Assembly (NCBI GenBank): GCA_013791775.1
Contig: VMTE01000044.1
Span: 62,001-126,000 of the forward strand
Length of the DNA stretch: 64,000 bases
Origin: Hyphomonas sp.
Lineage (GTDB): Bacteria > Pseudomonadota > Alphaproteobacteria > Caulobacterales > Hyphomonadaceae
Reading direction: 5' to 3'
Part shown: positions 27,056 through 35,790 of the stretch, one piece after another
Layout of the letters: every line of letters starts with the position of its first letter
Position numbering within the stretch: the first letter of the stretch is position 1
Notes under the pieces: model-generated
What the model was told of the DNA's origin: nothing
Database searches by the model: none
Seen by the model: only the letters and a program-made list of their open reading frames with translations
Made by a program: the position numbers and the translations under genes

Positions 27056-27981
27056 TTCGGCAGTCCTGCCTGTCCGGCTTCTTCGGGGTGCTCAGTCACA
27101 AAGGTACGTTTCAGTTCAATCGAGCGGTTGTGCCCGCCGTCCGGGTTCCAGCCCGGCGCATTGATCGCCCGGCCCACCCAGCGCCACGGCCGCAACCCGT
27201 CGCTTGCGCAATCCTTCAGCAGCCCGCCGAACTCGTGGAACGCGATCACGAACGGATTGTAGGTGCCCACCGGCTTGACGATTCCGTACACTGGTCTGTC
27301 GCGGTCCAGCTCCGGCACGAAGCTGCCGAACATCTTGTCCCAGGTGATGAACACACCCGCATAGTTCGCATCGAGATAGCGCGGGTTGGTCGCGTGGTGC
27401 ACCCGGTGATGGCTCGGCGTATTCATCACCGCCTCGAACCAGCGCGGCATCCGGTCAATCATCTCGGTATGGATCCAGAATTGGTAGAGCAGGTTCAGCC
27501 CGCCCACGAAGCCGATCACGTAGGGATGAAACCCCATCCACACCATCGGCAGGCCGACCAGGATCAGACCCGTGAACGGCCCGAACCAGGGCTGGCGCAG
27601 CGCGGTCGTCAGGTTGTAGTGCTCGGAGGAATGGTGCGTCACGTGCTCCATCCAGAACCAGCGCATCCGGTGCGCGAAGCGGTGCTTCCAGTAATAGACG
27701 AAGTCATACAGCACGAACGCCGCCAGCCCGCTCCACCAGGTGAAGGGGATCGTCGCCACCCGCCACGGCCAGGCCAGCATCATCATCCACAGGGCAATCG
27801 TGCCGGTCGCCGTGTTGACCACCACATTGCCGATGCCCATCGCCATCGAGGCGAAGGCATCCTTCGGATCATAGCGTCCCTTCGCGCGGCCGGTTTTCAC
27901 CGCCCACCATTCGAGGGCGACCGACAGCACGAAAAACGGTGCGGCGAGGGTGGTGACCGGAGGCAGGGGTGTGAAGTCCAT
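27052..27981 (-). CDS. sterol desaturase / fatty acid hydroxylase superfamily membrane protein
   Basis: A roughly 309-residue integral membrane di-iron enzyme. Histidine clusters are in order: KHRFAH, HVTHHSSEHYN and the C-terminal SHHRVHH, matching the HX3H/HX2HH/HX2HH pattern of the FA hydroxylase family. Several hydrophobic helices flank them. Substrate could be a sterol-like lipid, carotenoid or fatty acid. The start is unsure: ATG 27981 or GTG 28017, neither with a clear ribosome binding site. First gene of the overlapping three-gene operon. Confidence 0.88.
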   Translation of the reverse strand: MDFTPLPPVTTLAAPFFVLSVALEWWAVKTGRAKGRYDPKDAFASMAMGIGNVVVNTATGTIALWMMMLAWPWRVATIPFTWWSGLAAFVLYDFVYYWKHRFAHRMRWFWMEHVTHHSSEHYNLTTALRQPWFGPFTGLILVGLPMVWMGFHPYVIGFVGGLNLLYQFWIHTEMIDRMPRWFEAVMNTPSHHRVHHATNPRYLDANYAGVFITWDKMFGSFVPELDRDRPVYGIVKPVGTYNPFVIAFHEFGGLLKDCASDGLRPWRWVGRAINAPGWNPDGGHNRSIELKRTFVTEHPEEAGQAGLPK

Positions 27982-28107
27982 GGCCGGATGGCTAGCGAAA
28001 AATGACGGCCCCGTCACCCCTCATCGCGCCCCGCCGCGCCGCGCTTGACGGACGCAGGGGAAGGGGCCCCTTGTCGGCACCAGCACAACCAGACCGGAGG
28101 AATCAGC

Positions 28108-29016
28108 ATGACCCGTCCCAAGGAATTCAAGGAGATCATTCTCGATATCGAGGACGGCATCGCCACGCTTACCCTGCACCGGCCGGACAACATGAACGCC
28201 TTCACCGGCACCATGATGCACGAGATGATCGAGGCCTTCGACATCACCGACGCCGACGACTCGGTTAAAGTTGTCATCGTCACCGGGCACGGCGAGCGCG
28301 CCTTCTGCGCCGGGGCGGACCTCTCCGCCGGTGCCAAGACGTTCGACTATGATGCCCGCGCCTCGACCGGCGAGAAAGGCCGCACCGAACAGGTGGACAT
28401 CCAGCGCGACGGCGGCGGGCGCGTCACCCTGCGCATCTTCGAAAGCCTGAAGCCGGTCATCGGCGCCATCAACGGCGCGGCGGTCGGCATCGGCGTCACC
28501 ATGCAGCTGCCGATGGATATCCGCATCGCGTCGGAGAATGCCCGCTTCGGCTTCGTGTTCAACAAGCGCGGCATCAACCCCGAGGCCGCCTCCAGCTGGT
28601 TCCTGCCGCGCCTCGTCGGTATCCAGCAGGCGCTGGAATGGTGCTATACCGGCCGCGTCTTCCCCGCTTCCGAAGCCCTCAGCGGCGGCCTCGTCAGCCG
28701 CGTTGTTCCGTTGGCGGATCTGATGACCGTCGCCCGCGCCTTGGCCAAAGAGATCGCCGACAACACCGCCCCGGTCTCGAACGCGCTCACCCGCCAGATG
28801 ATGTGGCGCATGCTCGGTGCGTCGCACCCCATGGAAGCCCACATCGTCGATTCCGCCGCCATTTACTCGCGCGGCAAGACGCCGGATGCGAAGGAAGGCG
28901 TGATGAGCTTCCTCGAGAAACGCCAGCCGGTCTATCCGGTGAAGGTGTCGGACGGCATGCCGGGCTTTTTCCCCTGGTGGGATGAGCCGGAGTTCGAATG
29001 GATCGGCAACAAGTAG
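28108..29016 (+). CDS. enoyl-CoA hydratase/isomerase family protein (crotonase)
   Basis: A 302-residue crotonase-fold enzyme. The oxyanion-hole segments are GERAFCAGADL and the AINGAAVGIGVTMQLPMD stretch; a Glu in the KRGINPEAASSW motif is at the catalytic position. It probably hydrates 2-enoyl-CoA, though crotonases with other reactions share this pattern. GGAGG is seen 8 bases before ATG 28108; an in-frame start further up is less likely. The pncC-like gene starts within its last codons. Confidence 0.92.
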   Translation: MTRPKEFKEIILDIEDGIATLTLHRPDNMNAFTGTMMHEMIEAFDITDADDSVKVVIVTGHGERAFCAGADLSAGAKTFDYDARASTGEKGRTEQVDIQRDGGGRVTLRIFESLKPVIGAINGAAVGIGVTMQLPMDIRIASENARFGFVFNKRGINPEAASSWFLPRLVGIQQALEWCYTGRVFPASEALSGGLVSRVVPLADLMTVARALAKEIADNTAPVSNALTRQMMWRMLGASHPMEAHIVDSAAIYSRGKTPDAKEGVMSFLEKRQPVYPVKVSDGMPGFFPWWDEPEFEWIGNK

Positions 29017-29507
29017 CGGGCATGCAGTCCCTCTTGCCCCTGGCTGCGGAAATCGGCGCGCGCCTCAAGGCGCGCGGCGAAACCGTGGCCGTCTCGGAAT
29101 CTTCCGCAGGCGGACTGATCTCCGCCGCCCTGCTCGCAGCGCCCGGCGCTTCGGCCTGGTACCGGGGCGGCGGGGTCATCTACACGCCGCAGGCCTTTCG
29201 CGGCCTGCTCGGCCTTCGCCGCGAAGACCTGGGCGACCTGCGCTCCTCCACCGAGCCCTATGCCCGCCTCCTCGCGCGCACCATCGCCGGCAAGCTCGAC
29301 GCCCATTGGGGCCTCTGCGAAACTGGCGCCTCGGGCCCCACGGGCAACGGCTATGGCGACGCCGCCGGCCACACCTGCGTCGCCCTCGCCGGTCCCGGCA
29401 GGTTCGAAGTCTCGCGCACCCTCGAAACCGGTCTCACGGACCGTCCCGAAAACATGCGCCGCTTCGCCCACGACGCCCTCGCCCTCCTCAGCGCCGCCCT
29501 GACCTGA
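28998..29507 (+). CDS. CinA C-terminal family protein (nicotinamide-nucleotide amidase PncC-like)
   Basis: A 169-residue stand-alone CinA-C domain, expected to deamidate NMN to nicotinic acid mononucleotide. It shows VAVSESSAGGLISAALLAAPGAS at residues 31-53 with the catalytic-type serine, then VIYTPQAF and a C-terminal ETGASGPTGNGYGDAAGHT. GGAG lies 5 bases before ATG 28998; this start overlaps the crotonase gene by 19 bases. ATG 29022 is the alternative. Confidence 0.85.
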   Translation: MDRQQVAGMQSLLPLAAEIGARLKARGETVAVSESSAGGLISAALLAAPGASAWYRGGGVIYTPQAFRGLLGLRREDLGDLRSSTEPYARLLARTIAGKLDAHWGLCETGASGPTGNGYGDAAGHTCVALAGPGRFEVSRTLETGLTDRPENMRRFAHDALALLSAALT

Positions 29508-29566
29508 CACACCGCAGGGCGGGGCCCTCACTAACCCCCAACCTCCACTCATCCCGCAAAGCCCAA

Positions 29567-29592
29567 CCTCTCCGCAGACCCCTGCGGAGAGG
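29567..29592. repeat. perfect GC-rich hairpin
   Basis: 11-bp arms CCTCTCCGCAG and CTGCGGAGAGG separated by ACCC, between the convergent pncC-like and dnaB genes. No T run follows on either strand, so it is more like a REP-type palindrome than a classical terminator. Confidence 0.65.
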
Positions 29593-29653
29593 GCGTGCCC
29601 AATCTCAAATCAAGCACCCGGCCAGCTCCCGCTGCGTCCGGTTGTCCGTATGC

Positions 29654-31144
29654 CTACTCGAACGGGTCCGCCTTGGCGGCGTCATAGGCGAGGTTGCCGA
29701 ACCGCGTCACGCGGGCGTCGAAGGCGAGCTTCACCGTGCCGATCGGACCGTGGCGCTGTTTCGACACGATCACTTCGGCGGTGCCCTGGACCTGGTTCAT
29801 GCGCTCGCGCCACTTGATGAATTTTTCGTTCGCATTCGGATCACCGGCATCGCCCGGCGGTTCGGTCCGCGAGAGGTAATACTCCTCGCGGAACACGAAC
29901 ATCACGATGTCGGCGTCCTGTTCGATGGAGCCCGACTCGCGAAGATCGGACAGTTGCGGTCGCTTGTCGTCGCGCTGCTCGACCGCGCGCGAGAGCTGCG
30001 ACAGGGCCATGACCGGAACGTTGAGATCCTTGGCGAGCGCCTTCAGCGCGGTCGTGATCTGGGTCACTTCCTGCACGCGGTTGGTGTTCGCGTTCGACGA
30101 GTTGGTCGTGATCAGCTGCAGGTAGTCGATGACGATCAGGTCAAGGCCTTCCGACCGGCGCAGGCGCCGCGCCCGCGCCGTCAGCTCGCCAATCGAGATG
30201 CCGCCGGTATCGTCAATATACAGCGGCAGATTCTGCAGCTCCGCCGTCGCTTCGCTCAGGCGCTCGAAGTCGGCCTTGGTCAGCTTGCCCTGCCGGATAT
30301 CGTGCGAGCTGATCTCTGTCCGCTCGGCAAGGATGCGGGTGGCCAGCTGCTCGCTCGACATCTCCAGCGAGAAGAAGGCGACAATGCCGCCATCAATCGT
30401 CTTGCGCGAGCCGTCTTCCTGCGTCTCGTACTTGTAGGCGGCGGCCACGTTGTAGGCGATGTTGGTCGCCAGTGAGGTCTTGCCCATCGAGGGGCGCCCG
30501 GCGAGGATCAGGAGGTCCGACCGGTGGAAACCGCCGAGTTGTTCATCGAGGTCGCGCAGCGCGGTCGGGATGCCGGCGATCTTACCGCCGCGCTTGAAGG
30601 CGGCTTCGGCGGTCACCAGCGACTCGGCCAGCGCTTCGGCGAAGGTCGAGAAGCCGCGCTCCGAACTGCCGCGTTCGGCGAGTTCGAACAGCGCGCGCTC
30701 GGCCTTGTTGATCAGGGTCGACCCGTTGTCGTCGTCCTCCGGCGTCAGCGACTGGGACTGGATGCCCGCGCCGACGCGGATCAGCTCGCGCCGGATCGCA
30801 AGGTCGCGGATGATGCGCGCATAATCCTTCACCTCGGGGCCGAAGGCGGCCGCATCGAGCAGGTCGACGAGATACTTCGCGCCGCCGATTTCGGTCAGCT
30901 TTTCCTTCTGCTCGAAATGCTCGCGCAGGGTCACACCGTCCGCCACGCGGCCGGTCTGGATCAGGGTCGAGGCGACTTCATAGAGGAGGTGGTGGGCCGG
31001 CGCGTAGAAGTCGGCCGGCCGCAGGATTTCGGCGATGTACTGGTACACGTTGTTGTCAAACAGGATGGCGCCGATGACCGCCGCTTCGGCGGCCAGGTTG
31101 TGCGGCGAGACAACGGGCGTGTGAGAGATCGGCTGCTGGGTCAT
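29654..31144 (-). CDS. dnaB: replicative DNA helicase DnaB
   Basis: A 496-residue hexameric 5'-3' helicase that unwinds DNA at the fork. N-terminal DnaB domain (PHNLAAEAAVIGAIL...), linker, then RecA-like ATPase with Walker A in GRPSMGKTSL near residue 220, FFSLEMSSEQLATR, Walker B VIDYLQLI, and the arginine-finger region of RESGSIEQDADIVMF. Length is typical and no intein is present. Placed after rplI on the same strand, the usual rpsF-rpsR-rplI-dnaB order, though a terminator separates rplI and dnaB. Confidence 0.97.
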   Translation of the reverse strand: MTQQPISHTPVVSPHNLAAEAAVIGAILFDNNVYQYIAEILRPADFYAPAHHLLYEVASTLIQTGRVADGVTLREHFEQKEKLTEIGGAKYLVDLLDAAAFGPEVKDYARIIRDLAIRRELIRVGAGIQSQSLTPEDDDNGSTLINKAERALFELAERGSSERGFSTFAEALAESLVTAEAAFKRGGKIAGIPTALRDLDEQLGGFHRSDLLILAGRPSMGKTSLATNIAYNVAAAYKYETQEDGSRKTIDGGIVAFFSLEMSSEQLATRILAERTEISSHDIRQGKLTKADFERLSEATAELQNLPLYIDDTGGISIGELTARARRLRRSEGLDLIVIDYLQLITTNSSNANTNRVQEVTQITTALKALAKDLNVPVMALSQLSRAVEQRDDKRPQLSDLRESGSIEQDADIVMFVFREEYYLSRTEPPGDAGDPNANEKFIKWRERMNQVQGTAEVIVSKQRHGPIGTVKLAFDARVTRFGNLAYDAAKADPFE

Positions 31145-31214
31145 GCCTTCACATTAACCCAAGCCCGATGCGAACGCGCGGGGATTGGGCCGGATTTCCA
31201 GAGCGAATCACAAG

Positions 31215-31246
31215 AAAAAAGCCGCGGCTCCTGGAAGCCGCGGCTC
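31215..31246 (-). terminator. Rho-independent terminator after rplI
   Basis: On the minus strand, arms AGCCGCGGCT (31237-31246) and AGCCGCGGCT, self-complementary, around loop TCCAGG, followed by TTTTTTC. It lies 26 bases downstream of rplI and ends the rpsF-rpsR-rplI transcript before dnaB. Confidence 0.92.
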
Positions 31247-31271
31247 TTGTTTGGGCAGAAGCAGACGGCGA

Positions 31272-31853
31272 TTACTCGTCGTCGCCGGCCGGACCGCGCT
31301 CGGCGGCCGCTTCGGCCAGCTCGCCCGCCTGTTCGGCGGCAAAGGCGGCGTTGGCGGCTTGCAGGGCTTCGGCGATGTTCTCGCCTTTCGCCTGGCGTTC
31401 GGCCTCTTCCGGCGAACGCGCGACGTTGACCTGGACCTTCACGGTCACTTCGGCGTGCAGGCGGATCGACACGTCGTACAGGCCGATGGCCTTGATCGGC
31501 TTGTCGAGGCGCACACCGCTGCGCGGCACTTCGTGTCCGGCAGCTTCTGCAGCGTCTGCCACGTCGCGGGCCGAGACCGACCCGTACAGCTGGCCGGTTT
31601 CGCCAGCTTGGCGGATCAGGATGAAGGTTGTGCCTTCAAGCTTCTCGGCGTCCGTCTTGGCAGCGTCGCGGGCAGCGGCGTTGCGGGCTTCGATCGCTTC
31701 ACGCTCGACGTCGAAACGCTTGCGGTTGCGGTCGTTGGCGACGAGGGCCTTGCCCTGCGGGATCAGGAAGTTGCGGGCGAAGCCGTTCTTGACGCGGACT
31801 TCATCACCGATCTTGCCGAGGCGTTCGATGCGCTCAAGGAGAATGACTTGCAT
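31272..31853 (-). CDS. rplI: 50S ribosomal protein L9
   Basis: A 193-residue L9. The N-terminal rRNA-binding domain begins MQVILLERIERLGKIGDEV and has the VKNGFARNFLIPQGKA signature; the C-domain ends near VNVARSPEEAERQAKG. About 45 extra residues rich in Ala and Glu follow the usual end, an extension seen in several alphaproteobacteria. Last gene before the terminator. Confidence 0.96.
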   Translation of the reverse strand: MQVILLERIERLGKIGDEVRVKNGFARNFLIPQGKALVANDRNRKRFDVEREAIEARNAAARDAAKTDAEKLEGTTFILIRQAGETGQLYGSVSARDVADAAEAAGHEVPRSGVRLDKPIKAIGLYDVSIRLHAEVTVKVQVNVARSPEEAERQAKGENIAEALQAANAAFAAEQAGELAEAAAERGPAGDDE

Positions 31854-31865
31854 GGGGGGCTCTCC

Positions 31866-32123
31866 TTATTTCACTTCAAACGGGATGAGCGCCAGCATGC
31901 GGGCGCGCTTGATCGCCTGGGCCAGCTTGCGCTGGTTTTTCAGGTTCACGGCCGTGATGCGGCTCGGCACGATCTTCCCTTTTTCGGAGATGTAGCGCTG
32001 CAGCATCTTGACGTCTTTGTAGTCGATTTCCTGCGCGTGCTCGCCCGTGAACGGGTCCACCTTGCGCCGGCGTCCGAACGGACGGCGGGCCGGAATGTTC
32101 GTGATGTTGATTTTCTGTGCCAT
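31866..32123 (-). CDS. rpsR: 30S ribosomal protein S18
   Basis: An 85-residue S18. Signature [26 protein letters not shown] and the [20 protein letters not shown] core are clear, ending with [18 protein letters not shown]. Sits 12 bases upstream of rplI and 18 bases downstream of rpsF in one operon. It lacks the N-terminal Cys zinc motif of some S18 paralogues. Confidence 0.97.
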   Translation of the reverse strand: MAQKINITNIPARRPFGRRRKVDPFTGEHAQEIDYKDVKMLQRYISEKGKIVPSRITAVNLKNQRKLAQAIKRARMLALIPFEVK

Positions 32124-32141
32124 CGGATCTGTTCCTCTCCC

Positions 32142-32483
32142 TTAGTCGCGCGGACGGCGCTCTTTACGCGACAGAACCGCGGACGGCTCGTCGGTATGCG
32201 TTTCGACGCGGACGGTCAGGTAGCGCATCACGTCTTCCGAGATGCGCTGGCGGCGTTCAAGTTCGTGGATCGCTTCGGCCGGGCCGTCGATGTTGATCAG
32301 CGAATAGTGACCTTTGCGCTGTTTCTTGATCGGGTAGGCGAGGCTGCGAAGACCCCAATATTCGGTCTTGCCGACTTTGGCGCCTTTTTCCGTGAGGAAA
32401 GTGCCCAGCTCTTCGATGAATGTATCGACTTGGGCAGGCGAAATATCAGGTCGTGTGATCACGACGTGTTCGTACAGTGCCAT
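32142..32483 (-). CDS. rpsF: 30S ribosomal protein S6
   Basis: A 113-residue S6 with the ferredoxin-like fold: YEHVVITRPDISPAQVDTFIEEL at the start, the WGLRSLAYPIKKQRKGHYSLINID strand pair, and DVMRYLTVRVE. First gene of the rpsF-rpsR-rplI unit, divergent from fabD across a 222-base gap that should hold both promoters, though none was assigned. Confidence 0.96.
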   Translation of the reverse strand: MALYEHVVITRPDISPAQVDTFIEELGTFLTEKGAKVGKTEYWGLRSLAYPIKKQRKGHYSLINIDGPAEAIHELERRQRISEDVMRYLTVRVETHTDEPSAVLSRKERRPRD

Positions 32484-32705
32484 GTTTTCATTCCCAAAAT
32501 TCGAAGATGCGGCGCGGGGGAGCGGGAAACTGCCCCAGCGATGGCCCCTCGTTTTCCGGCTTATTCCGGGGACTTGAGGACCGCACCTTGCTGTGAAGAG
32601 GGGGTCTAAAGCCTATCTGGCCGCAGATTTCAAGCGCTTGCATGCCGGAAGGGTGCGCTTTAGCACGGCCAAAACAAGCCAAGAACGAGGGAGGCCGGGC
32701 CGAAA

Positions 32706-33659
32706 ATGACGCTCGCATTCATTTTTCCCGGTCAGGGAAGCCAGGATATCGGCATGGGCAAGGCGCTTGCGGAGGCTTTTCCGGCGGCCCGCGCCGTGTT
32801 CGAGGAAGTCGATGCGGCCCTCGGCCAGAACCTCTCCGGCCTGATGTGGGGCGGCGATCTCGCCGAGTTGACGCTCACCTCGAATGCCCAGCCCGCCCTG
32901 ATGGCCCACTCGGTGGCCGCCTACCGCGCGCTCGAGGCAAACTTCGGCGTCACAGTGAAGGACGCCACCTTCGTGGCCGGCCATTCGCTCGGCGAGTATT
33001 CTGCGCTCGCCGCGGCCGGGTCGATCAGCCTCGCCGACACTGCCCGCCTGCTGCGCATCCGGGGCAACGCGATGCAGTCCGCCGTGAAGCCCGGCGAGGG
33101 CGCCATGGCAGCCCTGCTTGGCGCCGAGGTCGAGCAGGCCGAAGCCGCCTGCGCCGCCGGGCGGGCCACCGGCGGGGCGTGCGAGATCGCCAATGACAAC
33201 GCGCCCGGCCAGCTGGTCATCTCCGGCACCAGGGAGGCCATCGACGCCGCCGTCGCCTGGTCGCAGGCGAACGGGGTGAAGAAGGCGATGGCGCTGAACG
33301 TGTCGGCGCCGTTCCACTGTTCGCTGATGCAGCCCGCCGCCGACGCGATGGCCGGGGCGCTGGCGACAACCGACATCAAGGCGCCCCTGGTGCCGCTGGT
33401 GGCCAACGTCTCGGCGAGCGCCGTGACAGACCCCGAAACGATCCGCCAGAATCTCGTCCGCCAGGTCACCGGCCGCGTGCGCTGGACCGAGTCCGTCCAG
33501 TTCATGGTGCGCGAGGGCGTGACGATGACGGGCGAAGTTGGCAACGGCAAGGTGCTCACCGTCATGCAGCGCCGGATCGAGAAATCGCTGAACGGCTTCA
33601 CCCTCGGCGCCCCTGAGGACCTCGAAGCTTTCGCCAAGGCGCTGCGCGGCGAAGCCTGA
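32706..33659 (+). CDS. fabD: malonyl-CoA:ACP transacylase
   Basis: A 317-residue MCAT that loads malonyl groups on ACP. N-terminal FIFPGQGSQDIGMG; nucleophile Ser94 in GHSLGEYSALAA; catalytic His in SAPFHCSLM; and the late NVSASAVTDPETI. Normal length. Followed on the opposite strand by an esterase gene that separates it from fabG. Confidence 0.96.
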   Translation: MTLAFIFPGQGSQDIGMGKALAEAFPAARAVFEEVDAALGQNLSGLMWGGDLAELTLTSNAQPALMAHSVAAYRALEANFGVTVKDATFVAGHSLGEYSALAAAGSISLADTARLLRIRGNAMQSAVKPGEGAMAALLGAEVEQAEAACAAGRATGGACEIANDNAPGQLVISGTREAIDAAVAWSQANGVKKAMALNVSAPFHCSLMQPAADAMAGALATTDIKAPLVPLVANVSASAVTDPETIRQNLVRQVTGRVRWTESVQFMVREGVTMTGEVGNGKVLTVMQRRIEKSLNGFTLGAPEDLEAFAKALRGEA

Positions 33660-33663
33660 GGTT

Positions 33664-34539
33664 TCAGGCCGGGCCTTCGCAGCTGCGCGCTTCGATGTCC
33701 GTCGTAACCGGGGCGGGGTCGCCGAGCCCCATCATCCAAGCGATCGAGCCACCGGAAATGAGACGCCAGGCGCGCGGCTCGTGTTCCCATTTGCCGATGC
33801 AGACGCGGACCGGCGCGCCGCTGGCCTGAACCGAACTGGCCAGTTTTTTCGGCAGGGCGGCCTTCGGCTTGATGGTGCCGCTGACCTCCTCGGTGCCGCC
33901 CGAGACGACCCAGCGCAGCTTGTTGGCGCCGGCTTCGGTCCAGAACGCAGCCGATTTGGTTTTCGTCATCATCGGGGAATGCACCAGAACGCCGGCGAAC
34001 AGGCCGGCATGTTCGCCCGCAGTCGTCGTGGCCCAGTCCGCGCCGTTGGAGACGCCTCCGATGTAGCGCATCGCCGGATCGGGCGCTGCGTGGCGCATAC
34101 GCTCCGCCCACGGAATCACATAGTTGATAAACCAGCGGTCGTGCGCCTCGTAGGATTTGGGCCCGTGAAAATGGCGCACATACTCGGCCGCGCGATCTTC
34201 GGGATCGGCCTGCGGGTCGAGGCCCACCACCATCACCGGCGCCAGCGTGCCCGCCTCGATGGCGCGTTTGATCGGGATCGTCACGATATAGATGCCGATC
34301 ATGCCATCGGCCATGTAGAGGGTCGGCAGCTTGTCTGACCCGGCATTGGCCGGCCGCCAGACGCAGATGGCGCGCGGACCGGCCTTTTCAGGACCGGGCG
34401 AGACATAGCACCGGGTTTCCGCTTCGATTTCGCCGCGCAGCGCCTCGACGTCTTCCGGCGTGAGTTCGGCAAAGGCCGGCAATGCGGCTAACGCGAGCGC
34501 CAGAAGTGCCGGGATCAACGGCTTGATGCCGAACGCCAT
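33664..34539 (-). CDS. secreted alpha/beta-hydrolase, esterase D/Fes-like
   Basis: A 291-residue exported hydrolase. The signal peptide runs to about AFA at residues 19-21. The nucleophile elbow reads GGVSNGADWA (G-x-S-x-G), matching the putative esterase family that includes enterochelin esterases and S-formylglutathione hydrolase. VMVVGLDPQADPEDRAAEY and the C-terminal KWEHEPRAW (likely His) support the fold. Substrate unknown; no siderophore genes nearby. It is inserted in reverse orientation in the middle of the fab cluster, 4 bases from the fabD stop. Confidence 0.82.
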   Translation of the reverse strand: MAFGIKPLIPALLALALAALPAFAELTPEDVEALRGEIEAETRCYVSPGPEKAGPRAICVWRPANAGSDKLPTLYMADGMIGIYIVTIPIKRAIEAGTLAPVMVVGLDPQADPEDRAAEYVRHFHGPKSYEAHDRWFINYVIPWAERMRHAAPDPAMRYIGGVSNGADWATTTAGEHAGLFAGVLVHSPMMTKTKSAAFWTEAGANKLRWVVSGGTEEVSGTIKPKAALPKKLASSVQASGAPVRVCIGKWEHEPRAWRLISGGSIAWMMGLGDPAPVTTDIEARSCEGPA

Positions 34540-34690
34540 CAAAGGTTTCCTGCCTGTCGGGGACTGAAAACTAACCCGTGCCAATCGCGGCGGCAATCAC
34601 CGGGCTGCGGCAGGCCGCCCGGTTTGACGCGGGGAGCGCTTGTGCCTTAAGTCCGGCGCCACAGGATACCAACACTCAGGGAGCCCCCGC

Positions 34691-35428
34691 ATGTTCGACC
34701 TCACTGGCCGCACGGCCCTCGTCACCGGCGCCTCTGGCGGCATCGGCCGTTCAATTGCGCAGGCCCTTTCGGCGGCTGGCGCCAGGGTCGCGCTGTCGGG
34801 CACCCGCGAAGCGGTGCTGCAGGAAGTCGCCGCCACCCTCAAGGGCGAGAGCGCCATCGTCCCCTGCAACCTGTCTGACCCGGCCGCCGTCGATGCTCTG
34901 GTCAGCCAGGCGGAAGCCGCCATCGGCCCGCTCGACATTCTTGTCGCCAACGCGGGAATCACCCGCGACAAGCTGCTGATTCAGATGAAGGACGAAGACT
35001 GGAACGAGGTGATCAATGTCAACCTCGGTTCCTATTTCCGCCTCGCCAAGACGGCGGTTCGCGGCATGATGAAGCGCCGCCACGGCCGCGTCATCGGCAT
35101 CACGTCCATCGTGGGCGTCACCGGAAACCCCGGACAGGCGAATTATTGCGCGTCAAAGGCCGGTATGATCGGCTTCACGAAGGCGCTCGCGCAGGAAGTG
35201 GCGAGCCGGGGAATCACCGCCAACACGATTGCTCCGGGATTCATCGAATCGCCCATGACCGACGGTCTTCCGGAAACTCAGAAACAGGCCCTTCTGGGGC
35301 AAATCCCGTCAGGCCGGTTGGGGCAGGGCAACGACATTGCTGCAGGTGCGGTGTACCTCGCATCCGCCGAAGCGGCCTATGTCACGGGGCAAACACTGCA
35401 CATCAACGGCGGCATGGCGATGATTTGA
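34691..35428 (+). CDS. fabG: 3-oxoacyl-ACP reductase
   Basis: A 245-residue SDR that reduces 3-oxoacyl-ACP with NADPH. N-terminal GASGGIGRSIAQAL Rossmann motif, NAGIT, catalytic Ser in the ITSIVGVTGN region, and Tyr152-x-x-x-Lys156 in YCASKAG. The start ATG 34691 follows the fab pattern MFDLTGRTALVTG; the open frame upstream of it is not conserved-looking. Upstream of acpP and fabF as usual. Confidence 0.96.
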   Translation: MFDLTGRTALVTGASGGIGRSIAQALSAAGARVALSGTREAVLQEVAATLKGESAIVPCNLSDPAAVDALVSQAEAAIGPLDILVANAGITRDKLLIQMKDEDWNEVINVNLGSYFRLAKTAVRGMMKRRHGRVIGITSIVGVTGNPGQANYCASKAGMIGFTKALAQEVASRGITANTIAPGFIESPMTDGLPETQKQALLGQIPSGRLGQGNDIAAGAVYLASAEAAYVTGQTLHINGGMAMI

Positions 35429-35541
35429 CCCTGTGCAGTCCCTGTTGAGACAAGGGCTTGGCGCTGCGATGGAGTGTGTGCTAGGCGCAACACAATGGTT
35501 CCGCAAAGGGCCAGTCCGCAGGCATATCGAGAGAGGTATCC

Positions 35542-35775
35542 ATGTCTGACGTTCTTGAGCGCGTGAAAAAAATTGTTGTCGAAAACCTCGACGTCGAAGC
35601 TGACAAAGTAGTCGAGAGCGCAAGCTTCATCGACGACCTCGGTGCCGACTCGCTGGACCTCGTCGAGCTGGTGATGGCTTTCGAGGAAGAGTTCAACATC
35701 GAGATCCCGGACGATGTGCAGGAGTCGATCCGCTCCGTCGGCGACGCCGTCTCGCACATCAAGGCGCATATCTAG
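35542..35775 (+). CDS. acpP: acyl carrier protein
   Basis: A 77-residue acidic ACP. The phosphopantetheine site is Ser37 in [17 protein letters not shown] ribosome binding site precedes ATG 35542. fabF begins 15 bases after its stop, so the two are coupled in expression. Confidence 0.98.
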   Translation: MSDVLERVKKIVVENLDVEADKVVESASFIDDLGADSLDLVELVMAFEEEFNIEIPDDVQESIRSVGDAVSHIKAHI

Positions 35776-35790
35776 GGCGCCCTGGCTGCA

